Assembly (NCBI GenBank): GCA_045654685.1
Contig: JAZONV010000088.1
Span: 1 to 64,000 of the forward strand
Origin: RGIG1828 sp045654685
GTDB lineage: Bacteria; Bacillota; Clostridia; UMGS1810
Direction: 5' to 3'
Length of the DNA stretch: 64,000 nt
This document shows, in pieces, positions 16,727 through 25,106 of this stretch; the first letter of the stretch is position 1; the number at the start of each line of letters is the position of its first letter. Made by a program: the position numbers and the translations under genes. The notes beneath the pieces were generated by a model that ran no database searches, was not told where the DNA came from, and saw only the letters and a program-made list of their open reading frames with translations.

Positions 16727-18013
16727 ATGAGTAATATAAAACTCGGAATTTTTGGAACAGGCAGAGCAAAATTTCTTGTTCCCGACTTTTTGCTCAACGG
16801 CTTTGACATTGTTGCAGTATGCGACATGAACGCTGAACGTATGAAAATGGTAACCGATCAGCTGGGCGATGATGTGGCATGCTACACAGATTTTGATGAA
16901 TTCATAAAACACGACATGGATGCAGTATTTTTAGGGAACTTCTTCCACGAGCATGCTCCCTTTGCAATAAAATGCTTTGAAAGAGGAATTCATGTACTCA
17001 GCGAATGTATCAGTAACGGCACCATGGCAGAAGGTGTCGAACTTCTTCGTGCTTTTGAAAAGTCAGAAAGCATCTATATGCTTGCAGAGAACTATCCCCA
17101 GAGAAGATGTTGCCTTGAAATGAAACGTGTTTGTGAAGGCGGAACACTTGGAAAAATCCTTTATGCAGAGGGTGAATATAATCATCCCGGACAGGGCACA
17201 AATGCATCCAACACAAAAATGTATAACTATTTCCCTGAGCACTGGAGAAATTATCTTCCCAGAAGTTATTATGTTACCCATTCTCTCGGTCCCATTATGG
17301 CGGCAACAGGTGCAACACCTGTGAGAGTTGCAAGTTTCAATATTTTTGATCCTGCTGATGAAAGCGTACCGAGTGCATCATATGTGGGAGACAGAGCAGC
17401 CATCATAACAACTCAAAACGATGACGGCTCAGTATTTAAGTTTACCGGTCATGCATCCTTTGGCGGACATCACAATTCCTATCGCATATGCGGAAGTAAA
17501 GGTCAGATTGAAAACATCCGCGGTATGGAAGATAAGATTATGTTAAGATACAATGACTGGGAAATCCCCGAAGGCATGGAAGAAATCAACTGCTATGACC
17601 CAAAGTGGGATGAAACTGCAAACCAGGAGAGGTTAAAGGTGAGCGGACACGGCGGTGGAGATTTCCTCACAGTCCGTATGTTTGCAGATTGTGTGAGAAA
17701 CAAAAAGCAACCTTCTCATCCCTTTGATGTCTATTCTGCAGTTAATATGTCATCTGTTGCAATCCTTGCTCACCGTTCAATGTTAGATGGCGGAGTGCCC
17801 TATGACATTCCTGATTTTACAAAAGAAGAAGTCAGAGTACAGTTTGAAAACGACAGACTCACACCATTCCATGGTTCAGACGGCTCCAAACCCAACATTC
17901 CATGTTGTTCTGTTACGGACTATAAGCCTACTCCCGAACAGATTGAAATGAAAAACAAACTTATTGAAAATGCACAGACAGACAGCGAAAGTGAGAAAAA
18001 ACATAACGTGTAA
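16727..18013 (+). CDS. Gfo/Idh/MocA-family NAD(P)-dependent oxidoreductase
   Basis: 428 residues. The N-terminal Rossmann fold has GIFGTGRAK, DMNAERM and a AVFLGNFFHEHAPFAIKCF segment typical of the family; the C-terminal alpha/beta domain includes YYVTHSLGPIMAATGATPV and GGHHNSYRICGSKGQIE. Members oxidise or reduce sugars, inositols or glycoside intermediates. The usual EKP motif reads LSECIS, so the catalytic lysine is not at the standard place; PHWRNYLPRSYYVTHS-type histidines resemble the alpha-N-acetylgalactosaminidase/GH109-like branch, but I cannot assign a substrate. Probably controlled by the divergent AraC protein. Its stop codon is the first base triplet of the adjoining inverted repeat. 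Confidence 0.85.
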   Translation: MSNIKLGIFGTGRAKFLVPDFLLNGFDIVAVCDMNAERMKMVTDQLGDDVACYTDFDEFIKHDMDAVFLGNFFHEHAPFAIKCFERGIHVLSECISNGTMAEGVELLRAFEKSESIYMLAENYPQRRCCLEMKRVCEGGTLGKILYAEGEYNHPGQGTNASNTKMYNYFPEHWRNYLPRSYYVTHSLGPIMAATGATPVRVASFNIFDPADESVPSASYVGDRAAIITTQNDDGSVFKFTGHASFGGHHNSYRICGSKGQIENIRGMEDKIMLRYNDWEIPEGMEEINCYDPKWDETANQERLKVSGHGGGDFLTVRMFADCVRNKKQPSHPFDVYSAVNMSSVAILAHRSMLDGGVPYDIPDFTKEEVRVQFENDRLTPFHGSDGSKPNIPCCSVTDYKPTPEQIEMKNKLIENAQTDSESEKKHNV

Positions 18014-18266
18014 ATTGGAATTTATTGGTTTGATAAAACTTGGCTAAAGAGAAAAAAATGTCCCCCTTGCCTAAAGGGGGATGTCAATCCGAAAGGATTG
18101 ACAGGGGGATTCTATGTGTACAATCATTCAAAAACGCAGTATTTGTACGTGTTTCTATGAATAATGAATCCTCCCGTCACGCTAACGCGTGCCACCCTCC
18201 TTTAGGCAAGGAGGGCTTTCGCTTCAGCGTTTTTTCATCATCATTAGTGAGCTAAATTCCAATTTA
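18011..18266. mobile_element. 256-bp palindromic MITE-like element with 14-bp terminal inverted repeats
   Basis: TAAATTGGAATTTA (18011-18024) is inverted at 18253-18266. Inside, a left block has CCCCCTTGCCTAAAGGGGG, then a hairpin TCAATCC/GGATTGA, then CAGGGGGATTC; the right block, read as its complement, has CCCTCCTTGCCTAAAGGAGGG, a different hairpin built on CACGC/GCGTG, then CGGGAGGATTC. The frame is conserved while the hairpin inside it is replaced. No coding capacity. The element supplies the stop codon of the preceding gene. Confidence 0.75.
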
Positions 18267-18276
18267 ACGCAAATTC

Positions 18277-18332
18277 AAAGGGACAGTAAATTAATTCGAC
18301 AAATTTCATCGAATTAATTTACTGTCCCTTTT
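18277..18332. repeat. 56-bp perfect palindrome (GGGACAGTAAATTAATTCG family), copy 1
   Basis: AAAGGGACAGTAAATTAATTCGA is perfectly inverted after a 9-10 nt loop. A homologous palindrome is at 42749-42803. It lies between two genes that converge here and could end transcription both ways. The rest of the gap to 18413 has only a small GCAGG/CCTGC hairpin near 18393. Confidence 0.85.
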
Positions 18333-18413
18333 GGGAATAGGGAAAAATGATCCGGACTTTTTTTCACATTCCCTTTTCTTTCGTTATCTTCAGTGCAGGC
18401 ACTTCCTGCTGTT

Positions 18414-19664
18414 TTAGTTTATTGCCACATCCGCTCTTCTTTGTTCCTGATTCCAGTTAACATTATAGATGTTAAGAAGGTCATCGAGGAGAAGGCACAT
18501 ATATCCGTTTGTATTATAGGAGTTTTCAAGTATGTAACTTTCTTCGCCTTTTTTAATTTCGATTTTAATATCTGTTTCAGCAACTGAACGAGCTACTTTT
18601 CCTTCTTTGCCTTTATACTCTGTTATAGGCATTGGTGTTGGGATCTTTTGCGGATTATAGGAAAGGGTGAGTGTTCTTGTTTCATCATTGTATGAACTGT
18701 CAAATCCGTAATTTTCAAGATCCTGGGCAATCAGAGTGATTTTTCCCATATAACTGAAAGTGGGGATTTCGTTTGAGTTAAGATATGTGGAAGTATCTGT
18801 ATGGAACAAGGTGTTATATTTTAATTTTGCCATAGTGAATCCATAGTTCAGGAGAACTGTTGCATCGCTAAAGCGCTGACCTGAAGAAGATGATGCCATA
18901 GTAACTGCAATCATACGTCTTCCGTCTTTTGTTGCGGTTGCACAGAAGCAATATCCTGCAGCTGAAGTTGTTCCTGTTTTCATACCGTCTGCACCGGGGT
19001 AGTAGTAGGTATCATAGAGATGGTTGGTGCTGTAATAGTTTCTTCCGTGGAAATATACGCTTCTTTTGGAACTTCTTGCGATAATATCGGGATATTTTGA
19101 AATAAAGTTTTTAACAATTGTTGCAAGAGCTATGGGGCTGACTTTGTTGTTGGCAACACCGAAGCAATCGTAGAAATATGCATCCACACCCATTTGGGCT
19201 GCTTTTTCATTCATCATTTTTACAAATGCCCACTCGCTTCCTGCCACAAGTTCTGCAAGAGCAACAGCAGATCCGATATCGGAATAGGTGATTACCATGC
19301 CGATAAGTTCGTCAACCGTATAGACGGTGTTATAGTAGAGGGGAACTGTCTGATATTCGGGATTTCTTGATTTTGAATATACGTTTGCGCTTATGGGAAC
19401 CTGTGTGTATATGTCAAATTTTCCTTCTGCCATCGCTTCATATACACAGTAGAGATTCATAATTTTGGTCATGCTTGCGGGAACTCTTGGTGAATATCCG
19501 TTATATTCATAATATATATCACCGGTATCATAATCTATGACACATGCTCCCTGGGATGAAATGTAGGATGAGCCCACATATGCCGCAGAAGCAGAAATTG
19601 AAATTGTGAGAAGAATGGTAACTATAATTGTTAGTGCGGAAAACTTTTTAATTCTGAAATTCAT
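18414..19664 (-). CDS. D-alanyl-D-alanine carboxypeptidase (peptidase S11, penicillin-binding protein)
   Basis: 416 residues with a signal peptide (about 1-27). S11 motifs: SxxK as S64-MT-K67 (PASMTKIMN) and KTG at 229-231 (GMKTGTTSAAG). The middle SxN motif reads S128-D-I130, so the usual Asn is missing, which may alter activity. The enzyme trims the terminal D-Ala of peptidoglycan stem peptides outside the membrane. The C-terminal 100 residues end in a small beta domain resembling a copper-amine-oxidase N-terminal (stalk) repeat. It follows the L,D-transpeptidase gene by 17 nt, so both are likely co-transcribed wall-remodelling genes. Confidence 0.9.
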   Translation of the reverse strand: MNFRIKKFSALTIIVTILLTISISASAAYVGSSYISSQGACVIDYDTGDIYYEYNGYSPRVPASMTKIMNLYCVYEAMAEGKFDIYTQVPISANVYSKSRNPEYQTVPLYYNTVYTVDELIGMVITYSDIGSAVALAELVAGSEWAFVKMMNEKAAQMGVDAYFYDCFGVANNKVSPIALATIVKNFISKYPDIIARSSKRSVYFHGRNYYSTNHLYDTYYYPGADGMKTGTTSAAGYCFCATATKDGRRMIAVTMASSSSGQRFSDATVLLNYGFTMAKLKYNTLFHTDTSTYLNSNEIPTFSYMGKITLIAQDLENYGFDSSYNDETRTLTLSYNPQKIPTPMPITEYKGKEGKVARSVAETDIKIEIKKGEESYILENSYNTNGYMCLLLDDLLNIYNVNWNQEQRRADVAIN

Positions 19665-19681
19665 TTTTTAACCCTTCCTTA

Positions 19682-21016
19682 TCAGTATATTGCAACAGTT
19701 GTTTTGACGGGCACATAACTTGCTACCCAGTCAGCATCTGCTTTAAGCATTCTTATACATCCTGCTGATGCAGGATTTCCAATGGTTTTGTCCGTAACAT
19801 ATCCGGCAGGACTTACGGGCTGGTTGTGAATGGCATATCCGTCGAAAAGATAGAGAACAGGATTGCAAGTATATGAGGGTGTAACCCAGCTTGTTTTGTA
19901 TACATATTCGCACACAACCGTTGGAGTGGGAGTTGCATTCTTTCCGGTTGCAACGGGGAAGGTTCTCAGGGCTTTCCATCTGCCTTTTGAACCAAGAAAT
20001 ACCGTGAGTCTCTGGCGTTCTTTGTTAACCCAGATAAGATATGGTGTTTTGCTTTCGTATCCCATGGTGTTGACAAAATTTTCTCTGTCAAAATCTGTAA
20101 GATCATCGGCAATTGTAAAATTGTGATCGCTTCTTGATACAGAGGACATGGGCACCCAGCATACTTGTCCGTCGGCAAGTTTGACTCTGCATGATCTCAT
20201 GGAGTTGTGATTGTCGGGGTTCATATATTCAACCAATGTACCTGCAGGGATATAGATACCGTTTGAAGATGTTACGTTATATTTCGTATATGCAGGGATT
20301 TTAACGGGATTTATCTGTTTTTCCTTGTTGGAAAGATAAAGAGTGGGGAGTCCGGGATTTTCCCCGTTAACATTGAGAACAAAATGAAAGTTGAAATCTT
20401 TTTCTGAGTAGTTATTATAGATGGCAGGAACGGTGATATCTATGGTATCTCCGTTTTTCAAATGATAGTATGTATCAACCTCGTGAATATAACATCCGTT
20501 CACATAGCCTGTACCTCTCACAAAAAATTCTCTTTCGGGAGGGCAGGCAAACTGAACCGTATAGGAAACATCTGTCCATATGTTGTGTGTTTCGGGCTTT
20601 TTGGAAAAGAAAATTTTAAAATCTTCGGAGTCTTCACAGGTGAAGGTGACAGAATCGGTTATGACAGCACCATCAGACAGGGTAAGTTTTGTTTCTATTG
20701 TATGAAGGCTTCCCTCGGAAAACATTGGTACACAAAATTTGAAAGAAGCATTTTCAAGAGAAGATTTTGAATATCCTTCGCCACCGATTCCCATGAGATT
20801 GCCGTCAAGAGTCATGGAGAGGTTGGCATTTTGGGAGTCATCCATCCCCGATACGGAAATGCTTAATACTGCATCTTCGCCGCAGTATAGAGTCTGATTT
20901 ATACTTGTTGTAAGAACAATTGGTTCTGTAAAAATTCCCACAGATTCGTTGCCGTATGCTATGGCAGACGAGAATATCAATGAGAGAGTAAGAAGAATTG
21001 TGATTAATTTTTTCAT
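19682..21016 (-). CDS. L,D-transpeptidase (YkuD domain), secreted
   Basis: 444 residues with a signal peptide (about 1-20). The N-terminal two thirds are beta-rich and unassigned. An SH3-like stretch (about 250-290) precedes the C-terminal YkuD domain (about 325-444) with the catalytic pair YAIHNQP (His near 397) and SAGCIRM (Cys near 420). YkuD enzymes form 3-3 peptidoglycan cross-links or attach proteins to the wall. Its promoter side is shared with mnmE's end, 49 nt away; the downstream S11 carboxypeptidase makes the tetrapeptide substrate such enzymes use. Confidence 0.9.
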   Translation of the reverse strand: MKKLITILLTLSLIFSSAIAYGNESVGIFTEPIVLTTSINQTLYCGEDAVLSISVSGMDDSQNANLSMTLDGNLMGIGGEGYSKSSLENASFKFCVPMFSEGSLHTIETKLTLSDGAVITDSVTFTCEDSEDFKIFFSKKPETHNIWTDVSYTVQFACPPEREFFVRGTGYVNGCYIHEVDTYYHLKNGDTIDITVPAIYNNYSEKDFNFHFVLNVNGENPGLPTLYLSNKEKQINPVKIPAYTKYNVTSSNGIYIPAGTLVEYMNPDNHNSMRSCRVKLADGQVCWVPMSSVSRSDHNFTIADDLTDFDRENFVNTMGYESKTPYLIWVNKERQRLTVFLGSKGRWKALRTFPVATGKNATPTPTVVCEYVYKTSWVTPSYTCNPVLYLFDGYAIHNQPVSPAGYVTDKTIGNPASAGCIRMLKADADWVASYVPVKTTVAIY

Positions 21017-21065
21017 AATTATGTCCCCCGGTTTGATTAGTTATATATAAAACAAATTTGTTTCA

Positions 21066-22442
21066 TCACTTTCCGATACAGAAATTGTGGAAAATCCTGT
21101 CCACAATTTCCTCTGAAACCGTAAGCCCAACAATCTCTCCAAGAGACGAGGCGGCGGTTTCAAGGTCTATAAAGGTTGTGTCAATAGGAATTTGAGCTTC
21201 TATTGCATCAATTGCACCTTTAAGGGCATCTCTTGCCTTAAACAAAGCATCAACGTGACGTGTGTTGGTTATCACATCGGCGGCGTTGACATCAATCTGA
21301 CCCATTTCAAAAAGTGCTTTTATGGTGTTTTCAAGTTCTTGTGTGCCTTTGGAATCTTTTACGGAAAATTCGATTATGTTGTCAAACATACCATCAAGCT
21401 CACTTTTTTTAACAAGATTTCCTGAATCTGTTTTGTTGATAAGTGCAATGGTTTTCTTATTCCGGCAAAGTTCCATTATTTTTTCATCTTCTGCATCAAT
21501 GCCCGATGTGGCATCTGCCATGAATATTATCAGTTCGGCATCTTTTATAAAATCAACAGATTTGGTGACACCAATCTTTTCTATGGGGTCGTCCGTTTCT
21601 CTTATGCCGGCGGTATCTATGAGACAAAGAACTATGTCAGACAAAGTGATATATTCTTCAATGGCATCTCTGGTTGTTCCTGCTATGTCTGTGACAATGG
21701 CTTTGTCTTCTCCCGAGAGAAGATTCATGAGAGATGATTTTCCCACGTTTGGTTTGCCCACAATGGCGGTTTTGATTCCCGAACGTATGAGCTTGCCCTT
21801 CTCGGAGGATTCAATAAGTTTGTTTGTTTCTATATATATATTCCTGATTTCATCCGTAAATTCCTCATCACTTACAGGTTCCAACCCTTCGTCGGGATAG
21901 TCTATCAAAACCTGAATATTTGCGCAAAGAGCAATGAGTCTTTGTCTTAATGAATTAATCTTGTGGGATAGAGCTCCCCCAAGGTTGTTTACGGATATGT
22001 GATGTTGAATTGCGGTTTTTGAGTTTATTATGTCAATTACCGATTCCGCTTCGCAAAGGTCAATTTTCCCGTTGAGAAAGGCTCTTTTTGTAAACTCGCC
22101 TCTGTCTGCCATTGTGGCTCCGTTTTTCAAAACCTCGCAAAGGACTGCTTTGGTGACAACAATTCCTCCGTGGCAGTTTATTTCTACGGTATCTTCGCCT
22201 GTGAATGTACGGGGAGCTTTCATAAGTGAAACTAAAACCTGGTCGATTTTTCTGCCCTCTGAATCTTTGATGTGACCGTAGTGAATTGTGTGAGATTCAG
22301 ACGATGCAAGGGATATGCCCGAAGGGGCGAAAAAAACCTTGTCTGCAATTTTCACGGCATCAGGCCCGCTTATTCTGATTATGGATATACCTCCCGTCCC
22401 GTAGGGGGTGGAGATTGCGGCAATGGTAGAAAAAAGATCCAT
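21066..22442 (-). CDS. mnmE: tRNA uridine-5-carboxymethylaminomethyl modification GTPase
   Basis: Works with MnmG to modify the wobble uridine of some tRNAs. 458 residues from the ATG at 22442, picked because it gives MDLFSTIAAISTPYGTGG and follows AAAGGA; the frame extends 22 codons upstream without family similarity. The N-terminal domain carries GGISIIRISG; the G domain has P-loop GKPNVGKSS, the TTRD switch (DIAGTTRDAI), DTAG and NKTD; the C-terminal CIGK supplies the modification cysteine. It forms the end of the rpmH-rnpA-yidD-yidC-jag-mnmE cluster. Confidence 0.97.
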   Translation of the reverse strand: MDLFSTIAAISTPYGTGGISIIRISGPDAVKIADKVFFAPSGISLASSESHTIHYGHIKDSEGRKIDQVLVSLMKAPRTFTGEDTVEINCHGGIVVTKAVLCEVLKNGATMADRGEFTKRAFLNGKIDLCEAESVIDIINSKTAIQHHISVNNLGGALSHKINSLRQRLIALCANIQVLIDYPDEGLEPVSDEEFTDEIRNIYIETNKLIESSEKGKLIRSGIKTAIVGKPNVGKSSLMNLLSGEDKAIVTDIAGTTRDAIEEYITLSDIVLCLIDTAGIRETDDPIEKIGVTKSVDFIKDAELIIFMADATSGIDAEDEKIMELCRNKKTIALINKTDSGNLVKKSELDGMFDNIIEFSVKDSKGTQELENTIKALFEMGQIDVNAADVITNTRHVDALFKARDALKGAIDAIEAQIPIDTTFIDLETAASSLGEIVGLTVSEEIVDRIFHNFCIGK

Positions 22443-22468
22443 CTTAAAAAATCCTTTCAAATTTAAAA

Positions 22469-22495
22469 TGAGATGCCGGAAATCGCGGCATCTCA
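22469..22495 (-). terminator. Hairpin between jag and mnmE
   Basis: TGAGATGCCG and CGGCATCTCA form a 10-bp stem. On the minus strand it is followed by TTTTAAATTT, a weak tail, so it may only partly stop transcription into mnmE. Confidence 0.5.
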
Positions 22496-22545
22496 AAAAA
22501 TGTTCCAATATCCGGAAGAATCAAAAATATAAGGCTATAGTTTTA

Positions 22546-23208
22546 TTATTTCTGTTTAAGTGCTATAACAACTTTGCGGTTGATTCCCTGACCGATACTG
22601 TAGGTTGTAACGGATTCGTGATCCTGAAGAGTTGAATGTATAATTCTTCTTTCATATGCATTCATGGGTTCCAAGGTTGTGCTTCTTCTTGTACGCATAA
22701 CTTTGTTTGCAAGTTTTTGAGCGAGACTTTCCAAAGCTTCGTTTCTCTTTTCGCGGTAGTTTTCAGCGTCGAGAGAAATTTTCATGAAACCGGAATCGCC
22801 TTTGTTTACTGCAAGGCTTGTGAGGTGCTGAAGAGCATCTAATGTTTCGCCTCTTTTGCCGATTACGATTCCCATGTCGGGGCCTGAAAGATTAACTTTC
22901 AAAACGTCGCCGTCAGCTTCGGTGTCAATTGTAACATCTTCGCCTGCAAGCTCAAAAACTTTTGAAAGAAATTCTTTTGCCTTGTCTGCACAATCATCGG
23001 GGCAACAATCTTTTGCTTTTTCGCTTTTGGATCCGGATTCTTTTTTGCTCACCTTTACAACAGCCATTTTGCTGCCAATTCCGAGGAAGCCTTTTGAACC
23101 TTCGTCAATAACTTCAATGTCTGCCTGAGCTTCTTCTATGCCCAGTTCTTCAAGAGCAAGAGCAATTGCTTCTTCTTTTGTCTTTGCACTTTTTTCTATT
23201 GTCATCAT
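22546..23208 (-). CDS. jag: RNA-binding protein Jag/KhpB (Jag_N, KH, R3H)
   Basis: 220 residues: an N-terminal Jag_N domain with the hallmark KGFLGIGSK (about 39-47), an acidic linker, a KH domain (IGKRGETLDALQHL) and an R3H domain (about 160-217; AYERRIIHSTLQ). KhpB/Jag binds RNA and affects cell division and wall growth in Gram-positive bacteria. It overlaps yidC by 4 nt, the usual arrangement. Confidence 0.95.
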   Translation of the reverse strand: MMTIEKSAKTKEEAIALALEELGIEEAQADIEVIDEGSKGFLGIGSKMAVVKVSKKESGSKSEKAKDCCPDDCADKAKEFLSKVFELAGEDVTIDTEADGDVLKVNLSGPDMGIVIGKRGETLDALQHLTSLAVNKGDSGFMKISLDAENYREKRNEALESLAQKLANKVMRTRRSTTLEPMNAYERRIIHSTLQDHESVTTYSIGQGINRKVVIALKQK

Positions 23209-24131
23209 TTGTTTCTCCTTTTTTTCTTATTGGGATGTGTTTCAGACTGTTTTTGTCTTTTTTCGCTGTCATGAAGTTCAATTTCACTTGAAAACTTGTT
23301 TGCATAAAAACCATTTAAAAGAACAGTCTGTAAAATTCCGAATACGTTTGATGCTATCCAGTAAAGTCCCATAGCCATGGGGAGTGTGTAGGTTATCCAG
23401 AGAGTGAAAATGGGCATAACCACAGACATTGATTTTGTCATGCTTTCTGCGGATTGTGCTCCGTTTTGTTCGTTTCTCTTGGGCTCTGTGGAAAGAACAC
23501 GCTGAGGCTTCTGGGGCTCATCTTTCTTTTTGTCATTGTCATTTTTGTTCATCCACTGTGTGATTTTGCTTGAAAGATAGGTTGTTACAGCGGCAAGAAC
23601 GGGAATTAAAAGTGTTGCCCATGCGGCAAATGAAAGCTCGGGCTTGTCTGCAAGATTAAGACCGAGAAATTTGAAGTTTATTATGTCAAGTTTCTGGGCA
23701 ACATTAATCTGTGCCATCATATTACCCTTAAGGGCAATTCCTGCTTTTTCTGCAAGGTCTGCAATTTTATCCGCACCAAAATGGCACATATATTTCAGAG
23801 GTTCATAGATTACTCTGTAGAGAGAAATAAGAATCGGAAGCTGAATCAGAAGAGGGAGACATCCGCCCATGGGGCTTGCGCCATACTCTTTGTAGAGCTT
23901 CATGGTTTCCTGATTGAGCATTTGCTGATCATTTTTGTATTTCTCCTGAAGTGCCTGAAGTTTTGGCTGGAGTTTTTGCATTTTTGTCATTGATTTTTGT
24001 TGCTTCAATGTGAGAGGCAACAAAATGAGTTTTACTGCCAGTGTGAAAAGAATAAGTGCAACACCGTAGTTGTTTACAAATCCATATATCCAGTCGAGAA
24101 GATACCCGATAGGAACTTTTATTATATCCAT
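23205..24131 (-). CDS. yidC: Membrane protein insertase YidC/OxaA
   Basis: 308 residues, Gram-positive type without the large periplasmic domain. Membrane helices near 5-40, 90-115, 165-190 and 225-275; conserved LTLKQQKSMTKMQKLQPKL and GGCLPLLIQLPILISLYRVI. It has a lysine/arginine-rich tail (KKKRRNK) like other ribosome-contacting YidC proteins and a charged insert (about 195-225) between helices. No lipoprotein-type signal cysteine is seen at the start, unlike many Firmicute homologues. Confidence 0.96.
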   Translation of the reverse strand: MDIIKVPIGYLLDWIYGFVNNYGVALILFTLAVKLILLPLTLKQQKSMTKMQKLQPKLQALQEKYKNDQQMLNQETMKLYKEYGASPMGGCLPLLIQLPILISLYRVIYEPLKYMCHFGADKIADLAEKAGIALKGNMMAQINVAQKLDIINFKFLGLNLADKPELSFAAWATLLIPVLAAVTTYLSSKITQWMNKNDNDKKKDEPQKPQRVLSTEPKRNEQNGAQSAESMTKSMSVVMPIFTLWITYTLPMAMGLYWIASNVFGILQTVLLNGFYANKFSSEIELHDSEKRQKQSETHPNKKKRRNK

Positions 24132-24170
24132 ATTTTCCTCCTGTTTAAAGCCTGATTTTCAAAAGAAAAT

Positions 24171-24383
24171 CTACTTTAGCGGATCATAGCCGCCTTTGTG
24201 GAACGGATGACATTTAAGGATTCTTTTTGCTGAAAGCCAAGTGCCTTTTGCGGCTCCGTATTTTTCCACAGCCGAAAGGGCATAGCTTGAACAGGTTGGA
24301 TAAAACCTGCAACAACTTTTTTTCATGGGCGAAATGTGTTTTTGATAAAAACGAATACTTCCCAAAAGAAATTTTTTCATCAT
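24171..24383 (-). CDS. yidD: Membrane protein insertion efficiency factor YidD
   Basis: 70 residues from ATG 24383 (GGCGGA 6-7 nt upstream). Typical cysteine-rich pattern SPMKKSCCRFYPTCSSYA and a CHPFHKGGYDP end. Its start overlaps the rnpA stop codon (ATGATG), showing translational coupling. Confidence 0.95.
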   Translation of the reverse strand: MMKKFLLGSIRFYQKHISPMKKSCCRFYPTCSSYALSAVEKYGAAKGTWLSAKRILKCHPFHKGGYDPLK

Positions 24384-24706
24384 ACAAGTTCCGCCTTTTC
24401 GAGACAAAAGTCAAGATCCTTTTGTATTTGGGCAAATTCTACTCTGGCCATTTTTGCCCTTGCGGCGATAATTATGTTATAGCCGTCTTTAATGTCATCA
24501 TTTCGTGCACTATAGGCTGCACGAATAAGCCTTTTCAATCTGTTTCTCATAACTGCTCCTCCAAGTGCGGGAGAAACGGTGAGACCAAGCTTGGTTTGGG
24601 ACTGACGATTTTTGTACCAGTAAAAAACAAGGGTACCCGTCACGAGTTTTGCGCCCTTCCTGTAAGCATAGGTAAATTCCCGGTTGAGTTTGACAGTATT
24701 TTTCAT
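24380..24706 (-). CDS. rnpA: Ribonuclease P protein component
   Basis: 108 residues from ATG 24706, which follows GGGAGGG and gives MKNTVKLNREFTYAYRKG; the frame is open further upstream but without family similarity. Conserved LGLTVSPALGGAVMRNRLKR, including the RNR motif that contacts the RNase P RNA. Forms the 5'-end tRNA-processing enzyme with the rnpB RNA, which is not in this window. Confidence 0.96.
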   Translation of the reverse strand: MKNTVKLNREFTYAYRKGAKLVTGTLVFYWYKNRQSQTKLGLTVSPALGGAVMRNRLKRLIRAAYSARNDDIKDGYNIIIAARAKMARVEFAQIQKDLDFCLEKAELV

Positions 24707-24764
24707 GAAAACATTCCCTCCCGGTATAGATTTTTGCCACTTTGAAAAAAGTTCCCAATATGGC

Positions 24765-24790
24765 AAAAAAGACCACCTTAAGTGGTCTTC
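24765..24790 (-). terminator. Attenuator/terminator between rpmH and rnpA
   Basis: On the minus strand AAGACCACTT pairs with AAGTGGTCTT-like sequence and is followed by a T run, 12 nt after the rpmH stop. It could reduce rnpA-yidC expression relative to rpmH. Confidence 0.85.
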
Positions 24791-24801
24791 GTAAAATCAT
24801 C

Positions 24802-24936
24802 TTAAGCTGAAAGTACTTTTCTGCCTTTAAGTCTTCTGCGAGCTAAAACCTTTCTGCCGTTAGCAGTGCTCATTCTTGCTCTGAAGCCGTGAACTTTGCT
24901 TCTGTGTCTTACGTTAGGCTGATATGTTCTTTTCAT
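24802..24936 (-). CDS. rpmH: 50S ribosomal protein L34
   Basis: 44 residues, found by translating the minus strand upstream of rnpA: MKRTYQPNVRHRSKVHGFR at the start and RRRLKGRKVLSA at the end, the standard L34 sequence. A GGAGG-type site precedes the ATG. It opens the rpmH-rnpA-yidD-yidC-jag-mnmE transcript. Confidence 0.97.
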   Translation of the reverse strand: MKRTYQPNVRHRSKVHGFRARMSTANGRKVLARRRLKGRKVLSA

Positions 24937-25037
24937 ATTGCTACACCTCCTCAATTTGCACTTTAAATTCTATTTAAGTGCCGTCCTTTGCCAGTAAAGC
25001 GGCAAATAAAATCTGTAGTGATTACAAACCATTTAAA

Positions 25038-25066
25038 ATTATATACTATCAATCGTGTTTTGTCAA
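25038..25066 (-). promoter_or_regulatory. Consensus promoter of rpmH
   Basis: On the minus strand TTGACA (25066-25061), a 17-bp spacer and TATAAT (25043-25038), a perfect sigma-A promoter as expected for a ribosomal protein gene. Confidence 0.85.
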
Positions 25067-25106
25067 CAGAAAAATTCCATAAATACAGAATTTATGCAAT
25101 TTTTTG

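Noticed and set aside
21322..21900. 192-codon plus-strand frame opposite mnmE
   Set aside because: Antisense shadow; Ser-rich low-complexity product without recognisable domains.
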